From assembly GCA_012744295.1 (NCBI GenBank), contig JAAYIB010000167.1:1-5217 (forward strand): a DNA stretch of 5,217 bases, given 5' to 3'. Under the pieces are notes generated by a model. It saw only the letters and a program-made list of their open reading frames with translations. It was not told the DNA's origin and did no database searches. This stretch comes from Acholeplasmataceae bacterium. Lineage in GTDB: Bacteria; Bacillota; Negativicutes; Acidaminococcales; Acidaminococcaceae. A program made the position numbers and the translations under genes. Positions 1 through 5,217 of the stretch are shown here, one piece after another; the first letter of the stretch is position 1; each line of letters opens with the position of its first letter.

Positions 1-2393
1 CTTTTACTGCCTATGACACAAACCCCGGAAAGTATCAGTCTTTGTTCGGCCCTCGTCATGCCAACGTAAAGCTGCCTCTTTTTTTCTTCATTGTCTAACT
101 CATCATCCAACTGCCGAATTGCTTTAAGGACAGAACTCTCTGTCAGCTCGCCTTCCTCGTTGCGGGCCTTGATGCCAAGGCCGACCCGGGAAAGATATTT
201 AATGCTGTTGCTATCCCTTCTGCCCTTAGTATGCAGAGCAGGCAGAAAGACCACAGGAAACTCTAGTCCTTTGGCTTTATGGATAGTCATGATAGTTACG
301 GCTTCGGATTTTTGGAGACCTTCAAACTCCAGCCGGGTCTCAGCACTGCGCATTTTCTGCGTTCTTATTAAAAATTCCTTTAAGGAACCGCCTCTTCCCA
401 TTGAAAAATCGGCTGCAATGGCTTTTAATTTTTTAACCGCTGCAAGTTTTTCAAGCCCATATTCCTGACAGGTCAACAATGCCCCCAGCTGCAGCTCCTG
501 CAGCGCAGCATTGATTAATTCCGGCAATGCAAATGCTTTGGCCGTTTTTTGCAGCCGCTGCAGTTTAGCAACCGCAAGCTTCAGGCGCTCGATCTGTTTC
601 TGAGGAAAAGACCCGCAATCGCAGAAAGCAGAACAGGCCTCCCACAATGAAGCTTCCTTTTTATTCAGGAAAAGCAACGTCAGGACTTCGTCGCTGATGC
701 CGAAATAAGGTGAGCGCAGTATTCCCGAAAGGCTGACGTCATTTCTGCTGTTTTCTAAAAATGTCAAAAGATTTATGAAATCCTTTATTTCCTGCCTGTC
801 AAAAAAACCTTTCCCGTCGATGACCGTGTGAGGAATTTCCGCTTCGGCCAAGGCAGCCGCGAAGACCGGAGCACGGTTAATGCTTGGCAGCAAAATGACA
901 ATGTCGGAGAAACGTGTATTGTTTGAAGCATTAAGCGACTTTATCTTTTCTGCTAAGGCCAGAGCTTCTATTTTATTGGCTTCTTTCAGGCTGCCCCTTT
1001 CAGTTTCGATAATGCGCAGCTCCGGTTTAAAAAAACGACCCTTATTGGCGGTAAGCTCTTGAAAAGAAACATCGCTTTCTGCATTCGTACCGAGCATATC
1101 GCGAAAAACCTCGTTGCAAAGCTCGAGAATATCGGCGGATGACCTGAAGTTATCATTTAAAATGACATTGACGCCCCCACTTTCCTCAATATCCCTACTC
1201 ACTTCCGCAAAAACCGAAACATCGGCACCACGAAATCTGTAGATTGACTGTTTGGGGTCACCAACCACGAAAAGTCGTTTGTCTCTCAGTATTTCACCAT
1301 TACCGCCTGCCAGCAGGTAAATCAGCTTTTTTTGTCTGGAGTTGGTATCCTGGAACTCGTCGACCATCAGATACTTGTAACGATTTCTGTATTTATCCCT
1401 GATTTCCTTGTTGTTCTGCAAAATGCGCAGAGCCATGCCTTCCACTTCCGCAAAACCAAATATCCCGGCCTCTGACCTGCGTTCCGTATAATATTCATGC
1501 CAAGACCTTAGCAAACCTGACCAGTCCCCTATTAACGCCGCTGCCTTTCTGTCAGTCGGTAAAGCTGAAAGTTTATCCACAAGCTCCCGCGTGGTCTTGA
1601 CCAGACCTGCCGTAGCCTTGCTGCGTGCGCTCAAAGTCAGCAGATACTTTTTAAGCGGTAGCGTATCACATTTTCTTATCGCCTCCCTTACTTCAGCTTC
1701 CGCTGCCTGCAGAGTCACCAGTTCCTTGCGATGCTCACCGGAGACGCTTTCGCGCTTGGCAAGCAACAAACTCACAATATCAGAAAGCTGCACTTGAACC
1801 TTTTCCAGCTCAATACTCAAGACATTTTGATATGGTACAGAAAGATCGGTCCTGCAAGCAATATCCTCAAGCTGGTTCTTCAGACAAAATATCTGCTCCT
1901 GCAATGCCTGCCTGCCATATTCGCCAAGCAGACGACCAAGTGACGGATTTTCATGCTGCAGCTGATTTGCGATGTAACGTTTTGTTTCATTGCGGTAGAA
2001 CTCGTCAACGTCGAACTCCTCGGAAGCTACAAAAGACGGATCAACTCCAGCCTCAACCGGATTTTCCCTTATTATTTTGCTGCAGAGACTGTCGATTGTT
2101 GAGATTTGAGTTCTGTCGAGCGCCCTTAACTGCTCCTGCCAAAAGCTGCCGCCATTTGACTCGAGCATCTCCCTGAGCCTGATTCTGACTCTCTGGCGCA
2201 TTTCTTTGGCCGCCTTGCGCGTAAACGTAATCGCCAGGATGTTTTCCGAGCTGATGCCCTTCTGCATCAATATATTTGTGAAGCGTTCGGTCAGAACGCG
2301 CGTTTTTCCCGAACCTGCTCCGGCGGAGACTGAAATGTTGTTGTCAATTGTTTCAATGGCACGCCTTTGTGCCTTTGTGAGCTCAAGCATCAT
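1..2393 (-). CDS. addA: AddA (ATP-dependent helicase/nuclease subunit A), 3'-partial at window edge
   Basis: AddA is the motor of AddAB: a superfamily 1A (UvrD/RecB-like) 3'-5' DNA helicase that in the full protein carries a C-terminal RecB-type nuclease cutting the 3'-ended strand. From the ATG at 2393, 797 complete codons run stop-free to the left edge. Motifs in order: Gln9 (TKAQRRAI, Q motif); Walker A AGAGSGKT at 24-31; motif Ia TFTRKAAKEM at 56-65; TIDSLC at 99-104; Walker B VDEFQDTN at 344-351; motif III GDPKQSIYRFRGAD at 378-391; motif IV NDNFRS at 413-418; GFFDRQEIKD at 529-538; motif V TIHKAKGLEFP at 703-713; motif VI YVGMTRAEQRL at 776-786. Residues about 160-245 are rich in Leu, Glu, Lys and Gln and look like long helices of the 1B arm. 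Full-length AddA is about 1,100-1,250 residues, so the nuclease domain lies left of position 1. The start overlaps the end of addB, implying translational coupling. GTG at 2399 or ATG at 2390 are alternative starts. Confidence 0.96.
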   Translation of the reverse strand, partial: MMLELTKAQRRAIETIDNNISVSAGAGSGKTRVLTERFTNILMQKGISSENILAITFTRKAAKEMRQRVRIRLREMLESNGGSFWQEQLRALDRTQISTIDSLCSKIIRENPVEAGVDPSFVASEEFDVDEFYRNETKRYIANQLQHENPSLGRLLGEYGRQALQEQIFCLKNQLEDIACRTDLSVPYQNVLSIELEKVQVQLSDIVSLLLAKRESVSGEHRKELVTLQAAEAEVREAIRKCDTLPLKKYLLTLSARSKATAGLVKTTRELVDKLSALPTDRKAAALIGDWSGLLRSWHEYYTERRSEAGIFGFAEVEGMALRILQNNKEIRDKYRNRYKYLMVDEFQDTNSRQKKLIYLLAGGNGEILRDKRLFVVGDPKQSIYRFRGADVSVFAEVSRDIEESGGVNVILNDNFRSSADILELCNEVFRDMLGTNAESDVSFQELTANKGRFFKPELRIIETERGSLKEANKIEALALAEKIKSLNASNNTRFSDIVILLPSINRAPVFAAALAEAEIPHTVIDGKGFFDRQEIKDFINLLTFLENSRNDVSLSGILRSPYFGISDEVLTLLFLNKKEASLWEACSAFCDCGSFPQKQIERLKLAVAKLQRLQKTAKAFALPELINAALQELQLGALLTCQEYGLEKLAAVKKLKAIAADFSMGRGGSLKEFLIRTQKMRSAETRLEFEGLQKSEAVTIMTIHKAKGLEFPVVFLPALHTKGRRDSNSIKYLSRVGLGIKARNEEGELTESSVLKAIRQLDDELDNEEKKRQLYVGMTRAEQRLILSGVCVIGSK
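2383..2393 (-). other. addB/addA coding overlap (11 bases)
   Basis: The last codons of addB (GAT GCT TGA) share bases with the first codons of addA (ATG ATG CTT GAG) in a different frame. If addA begins at the second ATG the overlap is 8 bases. Such overlaps usually mean that ribosomes finishing addB help load addA and that both are on one mRNA, which fits the need for matched amounts of the two subunits. Confidence 0.85.
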
Positions 2394-4374
2394 CTTCACC
2401 GCTTTCTTCTGACGCTTCCCTGTCGCTTGAATAGCGGCATATATCCCTGCCGGGACAAAATTGCGGGCAGTTTTTTCGAGGGTCCGTAAAATAATTGCCT
2501 TCATTGACGCCCCTTACGCATGCCGCAATGTTTTTTTCTGCAGTTGCAAGAACTTGTTCCCAGTCCTTTTCTCCTCGTTTTACCCAAGGCAAAAAGCAGG
2601 CATCTTCCGACCAGAAACCATTTTTTCTGCAAGCTGACCGGATCGAAAAATATCCCCCTCCCAGATTTTTCAGACCTTGTTTCCCCAGCATCTCCTGGGC
2701 TGCCAAAAGATATACGGGAAGCTGCATGTCAAGACCATTCATAAAATCCTGTTTCGAAGGCAGAAAAGACTTTTTATAGTCTGTAATGAAGAAGCCGTCT
2801 TCATCCGCGTCAATCCTGTCAATACGTCCGTCAAAGAATGTTTGCTGTCCATCTATTTCCATCATTAGCAAGCGATCTTCATTCCTGCCCCCAAAGCTCC
2901 ATTCCGTATGACTTGGCAGCAGCCTCGGCCGGATCTTGATAATTTCTTCCTGATACTGCCTTTCACGGCTGACAAGCCTTAAAACCTTCGTCCATAGTTC
3001 ATCCTTGTCACACTTGGCGAAGGCAGATTGCCTGATTTTTCCTGCAGCGGCGAAATCCGCAAACACCTTTTCGAAAACACCGTAAAGTTCTTGCTCAAGT
3101 ACTGCACGATTTTCTTCGGCGATATTCAAGCCGATTCGTCCGCCAAGAAATCTCGCCAAAACGGTATGATAAAAATCCCCCTCTTCAGAGGCGGTTGTGT
3201 CTTCAGAAATCTCCTGCCACAAGCCAAGCCGCCAAACCTTCTCGACTAGAAACCTGAATGGACAAAATGCGTAACTTTCCAACATAGAGGCATTATATTT
3301 ATTATTAAATATCTGCTTCAGCAATGGTGCAATTCTGATCAAGCATCCTTGAAATTCCGACCCGCTGTTAAAGCGTTCTTTGTCCAGTGTCCTACGGGAA
3401 AGAAAGTCTGTTCCGACTAACTGTTCGGCCCATATTCTTGCTTCAACGGGCCAGTCTTTGCAGGTGCTGAGTTTCTGCAGAAGCTGACTATCCGACCACG
3501 CTTCATAAAAAGCTAACTTGTCTGCTGCAGCCTCGGCTCGCAGCCCGGGATAGTACTGCTTCAGTTCCTCAATATATCCTGAAACCCCGGCTCCTTCGTC
3601 AGCATAACTGCTCAGCGTGACACACTCGGCAGCAGCCGCAATAGTCGAGGCGAAAAAATACTGGTCTGAATTTAAGGAACTGACGCTATTTTGCAGCTCC
3701 ACGCCCAATTCCGACAAAAGGGTCCTCTCTTTGTCATTATATAGCCAGTTCTCCTGTTTTATTGACGGAAATTCTCCTTCCCGCAGTCCCATCAGATAAA
3801 CATGACGGCAAAAAAGACCCTGCACCTTCGAAGCCTCCAGCACCCGAAGTCCCTGCTTACGACCCTTTTCGAGAACCACTCTTTTTTCCATGCCGGTTTC
3901 TTTGAAAATATTTATAAAATCCTGCAGTTTTATTTTTCTGTTTTCTTCCAGACTGTCGTCATAAGCCTTTTCGATTTCGTCAAAAACTTCCAGGCACATA
4001 TTTTCTGTCAACAACACGTTTTTCAGTAAATCCATGCCTATTTCTCTATTGCGATAAAGTTTTCCAAATTTTTCTTTAAGCGAAAAACCTTTGACAAGCG
4101 AGCGTGCACAGGAACAAAATTCGGCAACGGCAGCCTCTTTCGGTATGGCCTCTGCTGTTTTTATGAACATTTGCAATGCGAGGAAACTTTCTTCCGATAA
4201 GTTTTGCCGAGCGTATTCCTTGAACTTCAAGGGCGTGGCGAAGAACGTCCTCGTTCTTGCCTCCAATAGTTTCTCGCTCTCCAGGTTAAACAGCAGCTTG
4301 GCAAAACCAGAGCCAACAAGATCGCAAAGGGCTCCCATATCAAAGCTATTTACAGCCAAGGCAAAAAAGGCTTT
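2383..4374 (-). CDS. addB: AddB C-terminal portion with RecB-family nuclease domain and iron-sulfur cysteines, downstream of the in-frame stop
   Basis: This is the 3' piece of addB, in the same frame as the 5' piece. The first non-AUG start candidate after the stop is TTG at 4359-4357 and the first ATG is 4338-4336; neither has a visible Shine-Dalgarno. Numbered from the TTG (658 residues), residues 171-198 contain QGLFCRHVYLMGLREGEFP, the AddB 'GL.f..V...GL.EG.FP' motif. The nuclease domain begins near 355. His398 lies in GDFYHTVL, Asp514 and Asp517 in GRIDRID, Asp527 and Lys529 in TDYKK, and Gln546/Tyr550 form the QxxxY element, so the RecB-family active site appears complete. Likely iron-sulfur ligands are Cys366 (AFCPF) and Cys631, Cys635, Cys641 (CPQFCPGRDIC). 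The C-terminal spacing is C-x3-C-x5-C where C-x2-C-x5-C is commoner. A short acidic tail (residues 645-658) ends the protein. The lack of further stops or frameshifts suggests the disruption upstream is recent or artefactual. Confidence 0.88.
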   Translation of the reverse strand, partial: KAFFALAVNSFDMGALCDLVGSGFAKLLFNLESEKLLEARTRTFFATPLKFKEYARQNLSEESFLALQMFIKTAEAIPKEAAVAEFCSCARSLVKGFSLKEKFGKLYRNREIGMDLLKNVLLTENMCLEVFDEIEKAYDDSLEENRKIKLQDFINIFKETGMEKRVVLEKGRKQGLRVLEASKVQGLFCRHVYLMGLREGEFPSIKQENWLYNDKERTLLSELGVELQNSVSSLNSDQYFFASTIAAAAECVTLSSYADEGAGVSGYIEELKQYYPGLRAEAAADKLAFYEAWSDSQLLQKLSTCKDWPVEARIWAEQLVGTDFLSRRTLDKERFNSGSEFQGCLIRIAPLLKQIFNNKYNASMLESYAFCPFRFLVEKVWRLGLWQEISEDTTASEEGDFYHTVLARFLGGRIGLNIAEENRAVLEQELYGVFEKVFADFAAAGKIRQSAFAKCDKDELWTKVLRLVSRERQYQEEIIKIRPRLLPSHTEWSFGGRNEDRLLMMEIDGQQTFFDGRIDRIDADEDGFFITDYKKSFLPSKQDFMNGLDMQLPVYLLAAQEMLGKQGLKNLGGGYFSIRSACRKNGFWSEDACFLPWVKRGEKDWEQVLATAEKNIAACVRGVNEGNYFTDPRKNCPQFCPGRDICRYSSDREASEESGEDDA
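2396..2400 (-). promoter_or_regulatory. Probable ribosome binding site for addA inside the end of addB
   Basis: The minus strand just before addA reads AAGCGGTGAAGATGATG. GGTGA can pair with the 16S anti-Shine-Dalgarno. It lies 5 bases from the second ATG (2390-2388) but only 2 from the first (2393-2391), so spacing slightly favours the second ATG, giving a protein one residue shorter. GTG at 2399-2397 overlaps this element and would rely on the weaker purine-rich AGAAGAAAG further upstream. The site is inside addB coding sequence. Confidence 0.5.
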
Positions 4375-4377
4375 TTA
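4375..4377 (-). other. Premature in-frame TAA stop within addB
   Basis: Minus-strand codons here read GTG GAA ATG TAA AAA GCC TTT TTT GCC TTG. Upstream and downstream codons are in the same frame (low coordinates 4375 and 2383 give the same remainder on division by 3), so one indel cannot explain it. Single-base changes that would restore sense are to CAA, AAA, GAA, TTA, TCA, TAT or TAC. TAA does not encode selenocysteine or pyrrolysine. The codon sits beside a 5-A run and close to a 6-T run (minus strand), so consensus error is possible. Confidence 0.95.
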
Positions 4378-5217
4378 CATTTCCACCAGAGGCTGTGAGA
4401 TAAACCCCGTAACCTTCGGCAAGGTCGTTGGAATGCCGTATTCATCCAGTAGGTTTCTGAGCCCGCTGTAGGAATCAAGACTGCGTACAACCAGTAATAT
4501 ATCGTCGTAACTTGTTCCTGCCAACAACTCCTGCTTTATTGCTTCCAACACCATACGCATTTCATCTTCTGCCGAAACCGCGGATATGAGCTTGATGCCG
4601 TCTGCCTTGTCAGCAAATGCAGCCGGACTTTGCAGCCAATTATCGCAAAAATGTTGAAGCTCAGGCTTTCTTGCCCGTACAGGATTTTCCCGACATAGTG
4701 CAAAACCAAAACCGGAAAGGTCCCCTATAGTTCCCAGCGTTGCAGCATAAAGCTTCTCCTTCTTCGGTTCCCCGACAATGCCTACTGTAACACGGCAGCG
4801 TTTGGCCAAGACTTTTAACAGTTCCAGCTGCACGCGATCGAATCTGTAAAAATCACTGAAAAACAATTCCTCCCAGGGAATCGAGCTTTGTGCGCGGCTT
4901 GCCTCTTTTGTTGCCAAACGGTATAACCCTTCCATGTCGTACAGGTTGTTTAATGCGAGCAGTTCCTCATATTCCTTGCAGACATCTAGAATTTCTTTAT
5001 CCTTGCAGCCTTCGCGCCCTTCCCGTGACCATGCGTTCAAGGCTTCCTCAAGGTCTGTTGCGGAAACGTCGGCACGAGCAAGTTCGCCGATAAGGTTAGT
5101 CATTGTTTTTACAAATGCCCGCGCATCCGAGATGTTTGCAAAGTAGCGCAAAGCTCCTGCAGAACGTTTCTTTTCGAGAAGGCGCCCCACTATAACTTCC
5201 TGTGCTTGTCGCGTTAA
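4375..5217 (-). CDS. addB: AddB N-terminal helicase-like portion, both ends incomplete (window edge and premature TAA)
   Basis: This is the 5' piece of the broken addB: 280 codons from the right edge (frame begins LTRQAQEVIVGRLLEKK) to TAA at 4377-4375. No start is assigned, because the frame stays open to 5217 and the GTG at 5190-5188 lies inside conserved-looking AddB sequence (a helical VGRLLEKK stretch), so it is unlikely to be the true initiator. Counting from the window edge, residues about 115-136 (LFFSDFYRFDRVQLELLKVL) resemble the Walker B-like 'DGF..F...Q..LL' strand-helix of AddB/RecC-type proteins. Residues about 238-263 (DDILLVVRSLDSY through EYGIP) match the usual 'dI.vl.R....Y...l....GIP' element, which is normally followed by a 'PLV' helix, here SQPLVEM just before the stop. 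The Walker A region is outside the window. If translated alone, this piece would lack the remaining motor-like domains and the nuclease. Confidence 0.85.
   Translation of the reverse strand, partial: LTRQAQEVIVGRLLEKKRSAGALRYFANISDARAFVKTMTNLIGELARADVSATDLEEALNAWSREGREGCKDKEILDVCKEYEELLALNNLYDMEGLYRLATKEASRAQSSIPWEELFFSDFYRFDRVQLELLKVLAKRCRVTVGIVGEPKKEKLYAATLGTIGDLSGFGFALCRENPVRARKPELQHFCDNWLQSPAAFADKADGIKLISAVSAEDEMRMVLEAIKQELLAGTSYDDILLVVRSLDSYSGLRNLLDEYGIPTTLPKVTGFISQPLVEM

Larger units (their letters stand above)
2383..5217 (-). pseudogene. addB: AddB (ATP-dependent helicase/deoxyribonuclease subunit B), 5'-partial, interrupted by one in-frame stop
   Basis: AddB partners AddA in the AddAB complex, which unwinds and degrades double-strand DNA ends and makes 3' single-stranded tails for RecA. 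In known AddAB enzymes AddB contributes the nuclease that cuts the 5'-ended strand, an iron-sulfur cluster and Chi recognition. The frame holds 945 codons from the right edge to the TGA at 2385-2383, with a single internal TAA at 4377-4375 (codon 281 from the edge). AddB proteins are usually about 1,100-1,200 residues, so roughly 150-250 N-terminal residues, including the P-loop region, should lie beyond 5217. Residues on both sides of the TAA (SQPLVEM, then KAFFALAVNSFDMG) read as one continuous helical segment in one frame. I call it a pseudogene because of the stop; it could equally be a sequence error or a recent point mutation in an otherwise intact gene. The 3' end overlaps addA by 11 bases. 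Identification is firm; functional status is not. Confidence 0.88.

Noticed and set aside
91..468. Plus-strand open frames across the window, such as 91-468, 1832-2176 and 4091-4471
   Set aside because: All are antisense to the clear addA and addB frames, have low-complexity Ser/Leu/Arg-rich translations with no recognisable motif, and overlap conserved helicase and nuclease motifs.
489..562. Cluster of CTGCAG and GCAGC repeats, possible repeat element
   Set aside because: It encodes Leu/Gln/Ala-rich helical sequence in AddA (LQELQLG, KLQRLQK), so coding bias explains it; the units are not regularly spaced.
4357..4359. TTG at 4359 as the start of a separate 658-residue gene
   Set aside because: It is in the same frame as the upstream piece, only five codons after the TAA, has no Shine-Dalgarno, and the protein from here is just the remainder of AddB.
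4364..4376. Inverted repeat AAAAAG-G-CTTTTT as a transcription terminator
   Set aside because: The central loop is a single base and the stem is almost all A-T, so no stable RNA hairpin is expected, and it lies inside addB coding sequence.
5188..5190. GTG at 5190 as the true start of addB
   Set aside because: The frame remains open to the right edge and the residues before it read as AddB; a start here would omit the N-terminal P-loop region expected in AddB.
2383..5217. A reassigned stop codon (alternative genetic code)
   Set aside because: Only one in-frame stop occurs in about 1,740 codons of addB plus addA, and addB itself ends at a TGA exactly where AddB proteins normally end; a reassigned TAA would be expected more often.

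Overview
The window lies inside one minus-strand operon segment encoding AddAB, the helicase-nuclease that processes double-strand DNA ends for RecA-dependent recombination (functional counterpart of RecBCD). Read 5'->3' on the minus strand, addB comes first (from the right edge to 2383) and addA follows (2393 to the left edge). Both genes are cut by the window: addB lacks its start, addA lacks its end. Almost every base is coding. There is no intergenic gap, RNA gene, mobile element, CRISPR array or visible promoter.

addB is the notable gene. Its reading frame runs from 5217 to the stop at 2383-2385 and is broken once, by an in-frame TAA at 4375-4377 (minus-strand reading). Both sides of this stop are in the same frame and both read as normal AddB, so the break looks like a nonsense substitution, a base-call error or a recoded stop, not a single indel frameshift. 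The part before the stop is the helicase-like N-terminal region without its extreme N-terminus. The part after it carries the rest of the helicase-like region and the complete C-terminal RecB-type nuclease with its four iron-sulfur-cluster cysteines.

addA is open for 797 complete codons, from an ATG overlapping the end of addB to the left edge. Superfamily 1 helicase motifs from the N-terminal Gln and Walker A through motif VI are in order and look intact. The C-terminal nuclease domain of AddA should lie beyond position 1.

Adjacent addB-addA in this order is the usual arrangement in Bacillota (Firmicutes). Base composition is neither strongly AT- nor GC-rich. The general look of the proteins would fit a Negativicutes- or Clostridia-like anaerobe, but that is a weak impression and not a placement. 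The absence of stops across AddA and the rest of AddB argues against a reassigned genetic code. If the TAA is real and not read through, this strain would lack intact AddB, and AddA, whose start sits inside the end of addB, could also be poorly translated.
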